A DNA stretch of 17,056 nucleotides, taken from positions 2,131 to 19,186 of the forward strand of contig PMDX01000272.1 in assembly GCA_003154635.1 (NCBI GenBank). The letters run 5' to 3'. Below, piece by piece: positions 7,450 to 14,401 of this stretch. A program made the translations under genes and the position numbers. Position 1 is the first letter of the stretch, and every line of letters starts with the position of its first letter. This DNA comes from Actinomycetota bacterium. GTDB lineage: Bacteria; Actinomycetota; Geothermincolia; Fen-727; Anoxymicrobiaceae. The notes beneath the pieces are model-generated. The model worked only from the letters and a program-made list of their open reading frames with translations. It did not search any database and was not told the origin of the DNA.

Positions 7450-8910
7450 TTATTCCGCCCCCTCTGCTACCGGCACGGCCTTCCAGAAGTAATCGGTTAT
7501 ATCTCTCAATGCGTCGTAGTACTTTACGCGGAAGCTGAGATCTACCGGGCTTCCGACCGCGAGGTCGTCGACAGTACAGTCCGTGAAGTCGAACAGGAAA
7601 CGGCCCCCGAGGTTGAAGTTGACAGATCCGTATATCGCCGGAGGGTTGATGGAAGCCGCCAGCATATCGGAAGTGAAGCTCGCGACCTTGCCGCCGCCCT
7701 CTGAGAGGACGATCGGCTCGGACTGGTCGGTAACACCGCAACTCGGGTTTACACAGATGCGCTGGGGCGGGAACTGGACGGTCCCGCATGCCTTGCACTT
7801 GGAGCCCTCGAGGCTGAGCATAGTCCTGTGGGCCCTCCACATCAGGGACCAGCGCGTCCACTTCTGCTCTTCGCCGCGAAGGCCCGTATCGACCGTGACC
7901 ATGCGACGCCATGTCAGGTACTTGGCGTAGTTGTCGAGGTCGGCCCGGCGGTTGAGGTTGCCCAGCACGCCACGGCGCGGCTTAAGCTCGTGTATCTTGT
8001 CGGTTACCTCGAAAATCAGGGCGTCGCAACCGCTGCCATAGCTCACGAGCAGGATCTTGTCCCCCGGCTTTGCCTCCTCGAGCGCCTTGACCATCATAAG
8101 CATGGGCTGTGCCGCGCCGGCGTCGCCGACCACCGCCTGCAGGCTGTCGACAACCTGATCAGGCTCTATACCGAGCTTCTTGTTGATGGATTTGCGCGCG
8201 CTTCCGAAGTAGCACGGGTAGATGACCTTGGCAAAATCGCTCAACGCCATGCCGTATTTATCGCAGATGCCGCTTATCACCTCGGGGATGAACTTGCCGA
8301 ATCCCTCGTCGCGGATCCAGCGCTCCTCCCACTGCCGGTCGTACTTACTCTCGCTGCCCCTGAAATGGTCGACGAAATCATGACCGGTCGAAAAGGAACC
8401 TTTGAACTCGGCTATGATGTCGGTATCGCCTACCATCAGCGCCGCGGCGCCGTCACCGAACATCAACTCTTGTGGGCTGCCCATCGTGCCCAGCCTGCAA
8501 TCTGCCGCCGACACCACGATGTTATTAGCCGTGCCGGCCGACACGCAGTCGAGCGCGGAGATCAGCGCGGTCGTGCCGCATTTCAGCGCACCGCCGAAGT
8601 CTGCGGTCCTTACGTCTTCGCGCATCGCGAGCGCTCCGGCCACGAGATTCGCGCAGAGCCGCTCCTTGTAAGAAGCAGTGGTCGAGGCGAAGTATACTCC
8701 GCCGATGAGGTCCCTGTTGAAACCTTTCGCGCAGTCGGCCGCGGCGGCGGCGGCCATCGTTACAGAGTCTTCATCGAAGTTCGCTACCGCCTTCTCCCCC
8801 TGGGCATTAAGCATGTTGGCGGGGTTAATCCAGCCCATTGAACCGAAAATAACCATCCGGTTCAATCGATAGCGGGGAACGTACCCTCCATATGAGCGGA
8901 TCCCAACCAT
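7450..8910 (-). CDS. HMG-CoA synthase-like condensing enzyme fused to C-terminal DUF35 (Zn-ribbon plus OB fold)
   Basis: 486 residues in two parts. Residues 1 to about 340 form a thiolase-superfamily condensing domain of the HMG-CoA synthase/KAS III type: nucleophile C111 (FGGALKCGTTAL), the GDGAAALMVG turn and a GSGCDALIFEV C-terminal strand. Residues about 345-486 are DUF35: a Zn ribbon C372-x2-C375-x10-C386-x4-C391, then an OB fold (SFTSDMLAAS ... DLSFRVKYYD). By eye the HMG-CoA synthase catalytic Glu lies at T77 (ASTTASYKE) and the catalytic His near P/C in YPCYFGSARKS, so true HMG-CoA synthase activity is doubtful. The start has AAGGGAG seven bases upstream. The gene is first in a coupled pair with the thiolase. 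Likely role: binding CoA intermediates and bridging to the thiolase, perhaps catalysing a condensation or thiolysis of its own. Confidence 0.85.
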   Translation of the reverse strand: MVGIRSYGGYVPRYRLNRMVIFGSMGWINPANMLNAQGEKAVANFDEDSVTMAAAAAADCAKGFNRDLIGGVYFASTTASYKERLCANLVAGALAMREDVRTADFGGALKCGTTALISALDCVSAGTANNIVVSAADCRLGTMGSPQELMFGDGAAALMVGDTDIIAEFKGSFSTGHDFVDHFRGSESKYDRQWEERWIRDEGFGKFIPEVISGICDKYGMALSDFAKVIYPCYFGSARKSINKKLGIEPDQVVDSLQAVVGDAGAAQPMLMMVKALEEAKPGDKILLVSYGSGCDALIFEVTDKIHELKPRRGVLGNLNRRADLDNYAKYLTWRRMVTVDTGLRGEEQKWTRWSLMWRAHRTMLSLEGSKCKACGTVQFPPQRICVNPSCGVTDQSEPIVLSEGGGKVASFTSDMLAASINPPAIYGSVNFNLGGRFLFDFTDCTVDDLAVGSPVDLSFRVKYYDALRDITDYFWKAVPVAEGAE

Positions 8911-9069
8911 TTGATCACTCCCTTTCTGGAAATCTCCTACCGCACTATATGCCCGACAGTCACCATGGATTAATCGCTTGGTTCATCTAAATCCGCAAAC
9001 CGGACTTTTTACTCCCTTACCCCTCGTATGGCCGCATACAGTCTCAACTACCGGAACTGGTAAGTCAAC

Positions 9070-9399
9070 TTAATCAAAGTCAAAAACTTCGATATATGGG
9101 AACCGCTTCTTCAACAGGGCCTTGATTCGCTTCCGCGATTCGCTGTCGTTGATATGCTTTACCTCACTGACGGGAAAGCCGTTCTCGTTCTGTGCCGACT
9201 TCCATGAAACCAGGTAACCGGCAATGGCGACCATGCCTACGCCCCGTACGGTACAGCAGGATGTATCGAAGTGTGCGCCTTTCAGCGCGAAGAGCACCTT
9301 ATCGTCCTCGAAATCTATAACGCCTTCCTCGAGGACCTTGTAGTAGCCGCCTATGCCTCGGATCTCTTCATTGATCGGAAAATGCACGTACTTAGGCAT
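9070..9399 (-). CDS. Uncharacterised 109-residue protein
   Basis: I do not recognise this family. I chose the ATG at 9399 because GGGAG lies six bases upstream and a good -10 (TATAAT, 9439-9434) stands just before it. The open frame extends to 9552, but the extra 51 residues are low-complexity Arg/Gly-rich. The protein reads as a compact soluble domain: alternating beta-like segments (KVLFALKGAHFD, GVGMVAIAGYLVSWK) around a vicinal Cys pair C48-C49 (TSCCTVRG), then a basic helix (SRKRIKALLKKRF) and an aromatic acidic end (YIEVFDFD). There is no signal peptide or membrane helix. It lies between the 3-hydroxyacyl-CoA dehydrogenase and the condensing enzyme operon, all on the minus strand, but with its own promoter-like sequence. 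A redox or metal role for the Cys pair is only a guess. Confidence 0.65.
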   Translation of the reverse strand: MPKYVHFPINEEIRGIGGYYKVLEEGVIDFEDDKVLFALKGAHFDTSCCTVRGVGMVAIAGYLVSWKSAQNENGFPVSEVKHINDSESRKRIKALLKKRFPYIEVFDFD

Positions 9400-9706
9400 T
9401 CTTGCTCCCATGTGCGCCAAGGGTAACCGCGCAATTATAACCTTAAAGCGGCGCGTTGTTCCATTGTCTCCGGTCGGTCTTCCCACCCGGCAGCCATCGA
9501 AACCCCTTTCTCCCCAATCCAAGCCAGATCGCGTGGCACGGGGCGGTCGCACGAATGTAATAAGATTGATTTATTAACTCAATAGATATGGTGAACCGAT
9601 AGCTCCAATGCACTCCCGTGTGCGAGAGACATCAGGGTGAAGAAACGGTAGACATTCCAGTGGACTACTTGCCATTTTGGCGGCTTGCCGCCGGCGCGGG
9701 GCTCCG
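9400..9706. other. Intergenic region upstream of the 109-residue protein
   Basis: These 307 bases lie between the dehydrogenase stop and the small gene. They hold two minus-strand promoter-like signals: TATAAT at 9439-9434 with a weak GGAACA-type -35, and a distal TTGAGT (9582-9577), 17-base spacer, TACATT (9559-9554). A short GGCGGC-TT-GCCGCC hairpin at 9680-9693 follows the dehydrogenase gene but has no U-tract on the minus strand. I see no gene here. Confidence 0.45.
9434..9439 (-). promoter_or_regulatory. Candidate -10 box for the 109-residue protein
   Basis: A perfect TATAAT on the minus strand. A start about seven bases on would give a leader of under 30 bases to the ATG at 9399. The -35 at 17 bases (GGAACA) matches only three of six consensus positions. 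Confidence 0.4.
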
Positions 9707-10954
9707 TCAACCCGTCTCGTACTCGTAGAAGCCCCTGCCGACCTTCAAGCCGAGGTCACCGGCCTTCACCATGCGGCGCAGCAACGGCGGCGGGAAGTAA
9801 TTGTGGTTGCCGGTCTCCGCATAGATGACTCCCGATGTGCCCAGGACCTCATCGAGTCCCATGCTGTCCGCGAGCTGCAGGGGACCTATCGGAAATTTGA
9901 ACCCCACCCGCGAAGCCCTGTCGACGTCGTCGGGACTGCCGACCCCCGTCTCGACCGCACGCGCTGACTCAAGGATTATGGGTAACAGGATGCGCTGCGT
10001 TATCGCCGCCTGGCGCTCTCCCCCCTCCTCGTCCGCGCGTTCGGCATCGGAAGCCGGCACGAGAACGCCGCCCGCAACGTCGTAACCAACTCTGCTGCCA
10101 CTGGAATAGTCGTAGAAGCCTCTCCCCGCCTTGCGTCCCAGGACACCGGCCGCGACCATCCGCCTCAGGAGCGGGGGTGGGTAGAACCTGGGCTCCTGCA
10201 TCGTGTCGTAGATGGCCATCAGGGCGTTGAAGGTCACCTCGAGCCCCGCGTTGTCCATTATCTGCATCGGCCCGGGCACGCCGGCTACCCCGAACGTTGC
10301 CGCCGTGTCGATCTGTTCCGGAGTCGCGAGACCTTCTTGCACCAGCCTTATCGCTTCGATCGAGCCGGGAAGATTGGTGCGGTTGGCTATGAACCCGGCG
10401 TGGTCCCTGCGCACAAGGACAGTCTCTTTACCCAGGCTCCGAGCCCAGGCGTCGGCCATGTCGAAGGTGTCCTTCGATGTGAGCAGGCCGCCGATTATCT
10501 CGCACAGCCCGACCAGGGGGACCGGTCCGAAGAAGTGCGTTCCTACCACCCTTTCAGGCTTGCCGGCCGCTGACGCTATCGACGAGATCGAGATAGCGGA
10601 AGTATTCGTTGCAAGGATCGCATCGCCACCACAAAGTGCATCCAACTCGGCAAATACCCGCTTCTTGAGGTCGAGTTTCTCCGGGACGGCTTCGACGACG
10701 AGGTCCGCGTCCGCCGCATCAGGGAGGGCGGTCGTGGTTGCAAGGTTCTCAAGCGCGGCCTCACGCTGCGAGGGCGTTATCCGCTCCTTGGCGAGAAGCT
10801 TTCCCAGGGACCTCTCTATCTCGCCCATCCCGACCTCGAGCATGTCGCTCGTGATGTCGCACATTACTACGGCGTACCCCGCGAGGGCGGCCATCTGCGC
10901 GATTCCGTTTCCCATATAGCCGGCGCCTACAACGAAGACCTTTTCTATCTCCAA
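9707..10954 (-). CDS. 3-hydroxyacyl-CoA dehydrogenase (PaaH/3-hydroxybutyryl-CoA dehydrogenase type) with two C-terminal domains
   Basis: 415 residues from TTG at 10954, chosen because GAGGGG sits six bases upstream and the product then starts MEIEKVFVVGAGYMGNG, the family's usual N-terminus. A TTG at 10984 would add ten residues. The enzyme oxidises (3S)-3-hydroxyacyl-CoA to 3-oxoacyl-CoA with NAD+. Seen: Rossmann G10-A-G-x-M-G15, D33 as the NAD ribose acid, S119 (TNTSAIS), catalytic H140 (GTHFFGP) and E152 (LCEII), and N191 (GFIANR). The usual HFFNP motif reads HFFGP (G143). Two copies of the C-terminal domain follow (about 184-290 and 310-415), each ending in PPPLLRRMV..AG.LG.K.GRGFY.Y. 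It lies 37 bases after the ZIP transporter stop and is probably cotranscribed with it. Chain length preference is unknown; C4 is plausible. Confidence 0.88.
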   Translation of the reverse strand: MEIEKVFVVGAGYMGNGIAQMAALAGYAVVMCDITSDMLEVGMGEIERSLGKLLAKERITPSQREAALENLATTTALPDAADADLVVEAVPEKLDLKKRVFAELDALCGGDAILATNTSAISISSIASAAGKPERVVGTHFFGPVPLVGLCEIIGGLLTSKDTFDMADAWARSLGKETVLVRRDHAGFIANRTNLPGSIEAIRLVQEGLATPEQIDTAATFGVAGVPGPMQIMDNAGLEVTFNALMAIYDTMQEPRFYPPPLLRRMVAAGVLGRKAGRGFYDYSSGSRVGYDVAGGVLVPASDAERADEEGGERQAAITQRILLPIILESARAVETGVGSPDDVDRASRVGFKFPIGPLQLADSMGLDEVLGTSGVIYAETGNHNYFPPPLLRRMVKAGDLGLKVGRGFYEYETG

Positions 10955-10991
10955 AGTGACCCCCTCTGTCGCGGCCGCCTCCAACCGACGG

Positions 10992-11777
10992 CTAGCCGGT
11001 GACCTTGGAAAGGATGAAAGCTACAAGGAAGCCTCCTACCACTGCCATCGCTTCGATCTTGTCATATACCCTCAGTGCGCGCTTGCCGGGAAGCCTGCTT
11101 TTCTCCGCCGACTTTGGAAGCCCGCTGAACGCCTCGGGTATCATGGTGTGTGTCACCATGGCGAGTATCGCGCCGGCGGCGACCGCGAGCATGAAAGCGA
11201 CGAGGCTTGGTGAGCTCTTTCCGAAAACGGTATACCCGACGATCGTCGAAACGAAGCAGATGGCTGCAACGGCTGTCCAGAGGCCGAGCGTCTCTCGCAC
11301 CGGATAGTGTCTCTGGTTTTCCATGGGCGGGTCGAGCATGTCCCTCGCGCCGGACAGGGATTCAGGAAGGTTGCTCAGGAATACCGCGACCATCATCAGG
11401 AATCCCAGGCCTTTTGCCACTACCAGCCCGATGCCGACGACCGCTGATTCCGGAATGCCGTCCAGCAGCGCTCCAAGCAAAAGTTCCCAACCAGAGCCGA
11501 GACGGTCGACGAAAAAGTCACACACGACGAACAATAGAGCGCCCGTAAGGAAGCCGAGTATAGCGTGGTCGTAGCCGCCTTTGCGAAAAGCGTCTTCCAT
11601 CAGGTTGAAAGACAGCGTGCAGAGAAGGACGCCGGCGCCGAATGCCAGCACGCCCTTGTTTATCTTGGCGACAGCCCTCTGGCGCCGCTCGGGCAGGTCA
11701 CCCAGCACGACGGCGATAATCGCACCGATCACGAGCGAGCTGCTCGCTATGAAACCGAATAGTAGCGCTTTCCCCAT
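10992..11777 (-). CDS. ZIP-family divalent metal transporter
   Basis: 261 residues, almost entirely hydrophobic, with about eight membrane helices. ZIP proteins import Zn2+, Fe2+ or Mn2+ into the cytoplasm. Seen: the TM4-type motif D106-G-I-P-E-S111, the TM5-type motif S135-N-L-P-E-S140, H210 with E215 in a later helix (THTMIPEAF), and a cytosolic loop with several acidic and basic residues (ARDMLDPPMENQRH). The canonical ligands HNxPEG and HExPH are replaced by DGIPES and SNLPES, so the binuclear metal site is Asp/Glu/Asn-based, as in a recognised bacterial ZIP subgroup. The ATG has GGAG eight bases upstream. It is first of a pair with the downstream dehydrogenase, which is functionally unrelated. 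The metal cannot be told from sequence. Confidence 0.85.
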   Translation of the reverse strand: MGKALLFGFIASSSLVIGAIIAVVLGDLPERRQRAVAKINKGVLAFGAGVLLCTLSFNLMEDAFRKGGYDHAILGFLTGALLFVVCDFFVDRLGSGWELLLGALLDGIPESAVVGIGLVVAKGLGFLMMVAVFLSNLPESLSGARDMLDPPMENQRHYPVRETLGLWTAVAAICFVSTIVGYTVFGKSSPSLVAFMLAVAAGAILAMVTHTMIPEAFSGLPKSAEKSRLPGKRALRVYDKIEAMAVVGGFLVAFILSKVTG

Positions 11778-12062
11778 ATAGCCATCTCCATCGAACGGGA
11801 CCGCAGGTCCACCGTACGAGAACGTTCGTGCGAAAAACCAGTACGTGCATTATAAGCCACGTGGTCGTCCCGCGCCCCGGGGCGACTCGCCGTGACGAAA
11901 GCGTGATCACGCCGGACGGCGATACCGCGAGAGGCACCATCTAGTAAGGTTTCAAACCACAGGAACGGCATCTATCGCGTCGAATTAACAGGTGAATCTT
12001 GCCTTTCAGGATTCTCGATATGGGAACAGAAAAGGGCTCTTTGGCCCTGTTTGGAGTCTTAG
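11778..12062. other. Divergent intergenic region between ZIP transporter and MEDS kinase
   Basis: These 285 bases contain no gene I can support. No promoter pair of good spacing was found. A small hairpin (AGGGC-TCTTTG-GCCCT, 12033-12048) lies between the putative start region and the kinase ATG, followed by the GGAG ribosome site. Its five-base-pair stem is too weak to call an attenuator. Confidence 0.35.
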
Positions 12063-13400
12063 ATGGACAGTATCCGGAAAAGCGGCATCGATGTCGTGGG
12101 CGAAGTGCCGTGGGGAACACACCTGTGCCAGTTCTACACGACGAAGAACGACCTGCTGGACCTCCTCGTCCCATACTTCAAAGCCGGCCTCGAGAGCAAC
12201 GAGTTCTGCATGTGGGTCACTTCCGAACCCCTCGCGGTCGAGGAGGCAGAGGAGGCTTTGAGGCGCGCGGTGCCCGACCTGGACAAGAGGCTCGAGTACG
12301 GCCAGATGATGATAGTCCCCTACACGGATTGGTACATGCGTGACTACTACTTCGACAGGCAAAGGGTTTTCAACGACTGGATAGCGAAGCTAGAGATAGC
12401 CCTGGATAAAGGGTTCGAAGGCTTGAGAGCCACAGGCAGTAACACCTGGCTCGAAGACGAGGATTGGCACAGCTTGACCGAGTACGAAGAAGCGCTCAAC
12501 GACGTCATCGGCGACTACAACATGGTGGCCGTCTGCACTTACTCCCTCCACAGGTGCGGGGCCTTCGAGGTGATCGATGTCGTCGCGAACCACCAGCACG
12601 CTTTGATCAAGCGGGAAGGTGAATGGATCCTAATCGAGAGCTCGGAGCGCAGGAAGGCGCGCCATACGCTCCAGGAAGCGGAGAAATCGTTGCAGGAACT
12701 GTCAGATGACCTTGTCGTGTCGAACCAGGAACTCGAAAGCTACGCGCTCAATGTGTCTCACGACCTGAGAGGCCCGCTGGCGGCGGCTTCCCTCGCCACC
12801 GATCTGCTCAAGGAAGCGGCCAGAGAAGATGACATTGAGGATCTACGCGACGAGGTCGAAGATGCGACATCGGTTGTCCAGAGAAATATCAACAAATGCC
12901 ATGGCCTCATCAACGAGCTGCTGACCCTGGCCGAAGCCGGCCAGAAGCCCATCCAGGTGTCAGACATTGATGTATCATCGCTGATTCGTGAGATAGCGGC
13001 CGTGCAGAAAAGCACTTTCAGGGACAAGCGTTTCAAGATGATAGCCGACGAAGACCTGGGGACCTTGCGTGCTAACGAGACCCAGGTCTACCAACTCTTT
13101 TCCAACCTTGTTATCAACGCGCTGCACCACAACGACCGTGACGACCCGGTGATAGAAGTCCACAAGATCGACGCGTCCGGAACAGGTCGGCACAGATTCG
13201 TTGTGAGAGACAACGGCTCGGGAATCCCGGAGGACCGTTTGGAAGATGTCTTCAGGGTGTTCAGCAAATGGGGAAAGGGCTCTGACACCAGGATAGGGCT
13301 CTCCATTGCAAAGAGAATAGTCGAAGCGTACGACGGCACCATCACCGTCCACAACGACAACGGCACCTGCTTCGAATTCGAGATAAGCGACGCTTCCTGA
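12063..13400 (+). CDS. MEDS-domain sensor histidine kinase
   Basis: 445 residues, soluble. Residues about 10-185 form a MEDS domain (methanogen/methylotroph DcmR sensory domain): opening GTHLCQFYTTKNDLLDLLVPYF, then EFCMWVTSEP and MVAVCTYSLHRCGAFEVIDVV. The domain is thought to bind small ligands, possibly C1 or hydrocarbon-related compounds; the ligand is unknown. A coiled-coil linker (about 195-228) leads to HisKA with phospho-acceptor H233 (VSHDLRGPL). The HATPase domain has an N box (SNLVINALHHND, N348/N352), G1 D383-N-G-S-G387 and G2 G412-L-S-I-A416. No cognate response regulator is adjacent, so it is an orphan; the receiver-bearing protein at the left edge is too far away to pair on position alone. 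GGAG lies eight bases before the ATG. It ends 14 bases from the convergent glycosylase gene. Confidence 0.9.
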   Translation: MDSIRKSGIDVVGEVPWGTHLCQFYTTKNDLLDLLVPYFKAGLESNEFCMWVTSEPLAVEEAEEALRRAVPDLDKRLEYGQMMIVPYTDWYMRDYYFDRQRVFNDWIAKLEIALDKGFEGLRATGSNTWLEDEDWHSLTEYEEALNDVIGDYNMVAVCTYSLHRCGAFEVIDVVANHQHALIKREGEWILIESSERRKARHTLQEAEKSLQELSDDLVVSNQELESYALNVSHDLRGPLAAASLATDLLKEAAREDDIEDLRDEVEDATSVVQRNINKCHGLINELLTLAEAGQKPIQVSDIDVSSLIREIAAVQKSTFRDKRFKMIADEDLGTLRANETQVYQLFSNLVINALHHNDRDDPVIEVHKIDASGTGRHRFVVRDNGSGIPEDRLEDVFRVFSKWGKGSDTRIGLSIAKRIVEAYDGTITVHNDNGTCFEFEISDAS

Positions 13401-13414
13401 TCCGAGCGAATCAT

Positions 13415-14359
13415 TCAGGACAGCCGGGTGAGGTTGTAGTCGGCCTGGAGGTTCTCGAGGTCGTTCAGGATATATGCAAACGCGAGCCAGCTGAACCTGC
13501 CCCATCGCCTGTCGATGAGCTTGTTGATCTTGCTGATCTCTTCCCTGGGCTTCGCTGGAGTGCGCCCGAGGAGCAGCTCGCTCATCACGATCACGCTCCA
13601 CGCGTCGATGGGGGCATAGCGCCCGAGCACGATTCCCGCGGAGTATTGACCCACACCTGGTATCGCCCTGACTCGCTTCAATGCTTCTTCATCGGGCAGG
13701 GCATCGAGCTCGAGCATGCTCATCGGGTTTTCGGCGAGGTAACGCGCGGCACCCGATAGCAGCTTCGCCCTATATCCCAGGTTGGCCCGGGTTCCGAGCT
13801 CGGCCGGGTCGAGCCGGGCGATCTTGGCCGGGGTAGGCCACATCATGACTTGCCTGTCGCCGAACTCGAGAAGGGTGCCGTAATGTTCCAGCACGCCCCA
13901 CATCATCTGGCGGCTCCTCGACAGTTGCGCCATCTGCAGCGTGATGGTCAGGATGACTCGCCCGAACAGGTCATCCAGCCTGCCGATGCGCATACCGTAC
14001 AGGTCGCGGACAACTCGGGTAAGGATCGCGTCTTTCTCTGCGAAGCTGTAAAAGGCACCGATGTCCATATCTTTGCCGAGACCGTGTTCGATGGTAGCCA
14101 GGAGGTGCTCTCGCATGCTGCTCGAGAGAGCCGACGCGGTGTACGCGACCGCCCTTACGACACCATCACCATCTGAAGATAGTTTGAGCCCCACCGGCGT
14201 GGCGCCAAGATTGAGCGCGGCCCATAATGTGCCGTCTTCGAATAACTCTCCAGGCGTCGACCAGTGCCACCCGGCAGGCTTCGCCACCGTCAATACAAAA
14301 TCAAAAGGTGCCTCTACGTACGTCTCCAACTTTGCTGATTTCGCAAGTCGCCGTGCCAT
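13415..14359 (-). CDS. HhH-GPD DNA glycosylase-like protein (3-methyladenine glycosylase II/AlkA-like), possibly inactive or divergent
   Basis: 314 residues. Family members flip out and excise alkylated or oxidised bases in base-excision repair. Seen: an AlkA-like N-terminal beta domain (1 to about 110: APFDFVLTV, STPGELFEDGTLWAAL), a helical core, and the helix-hairpin-helix I233-P-G-V-G-Q-Y-S-A241 after a typical lead-in (LPDEEALKRVRA). The GPD segment reads RYAPIDAWSVIVMSEL. Aligning the conserved D-A-F/W leaves Ile257 where glycosylases carry the catalytic Asp (DxFxxD). No FeS Cys cluster is seen. The start has GAAGAG seven bases upstream. The gene follows the TetR gene by 36 bases in the same direction, so both may share a transcript. 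It converges with the MEDS kinase. The fold is clear; catalytic competence is in doubt. Confidence 0.8.
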   Translation of the reverse strand: MARRLAKSAKLETYVEAPFDFVLTVAKPAGWHWSTPGELFEDGTLWAALNLGATPVGLKLSSDGDGVVRAVAYTASALSSSMREHLLATIEHGLGKDMDIGAFYSFAEKDAILTRVVRDLYGMRIGRLDDLFGRVILTITLQMAQLSRSRQMMWGVLEHYGTLLEFGDRQVMMWPTPAKIARLDPAELGTRANLGYRAKLLSGAARYLAENPMSMLELDALPDEEALKRVRAIPGVGQYSAGIVLGRYAPIDAWSVIVMSELLLGRTPAKPREEISKINKLIDRRWGRFSWLAFAYILNDLENLQADYNLTRLS

Positions 14360-14377
14360 AACCCTACTCTTCGCAAA

Positions 14378-14401
14378 CAGGGGTCGGACACCTTTTTACC
14401 C
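14378..14401. repeat. GGGGTCGGACACC-type short interspersed motif
   Basis: The plus-strand run CAGGGGTCGGACACCTTTTT, continuing to ACCC, sits between the TetR and glycosylase genes. It closely resembles the GGTGTC(A/C)GACCCC motif with flanking T/A runs that recurs between genes in many bacterial genomes, often tied to REP-associated (Y1/RAYT) transposases. Only one copy is in this window. The TAA stop of the TetR gene (14398-14396) falls inside the motif. Confidence 0.4.

Noticed and set aside
6412..7704. Long plus-strand open frame (430 codons) opposite the thiolase
   Set aside because: It is antisense to a gene with clear thiolase motifs; its Arg/Val/Leu-rich product has no recognisable domain and reflects high-GC codon bias.
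7828..8841. Plus-strand open frame (337 codons) opposite the condensing enzyme
   Set aside because: Antisense shadow of a well-supported gene; no motif.
9400..9552. N-terminal extension of the 109-residue protein
   Set aside because: Low-complexity Arg/Gly-rich residues; a good -10 and ribosome site fall inside it, pointing to the start at 9399.
9680..9693. GGCGGC-TT-GCCGCC hairpin after the dehydrogenase gene as a terminator
   Set aside because: Two-base loop as written and no U-tract on the minus strand.
12033..12048. AGGGC/GCCCT hairpin before the MEDS kinase as an attenuator
   Set aside because: Only five base pairs and a single short T-run; no leader peptide or alternative fold seen.
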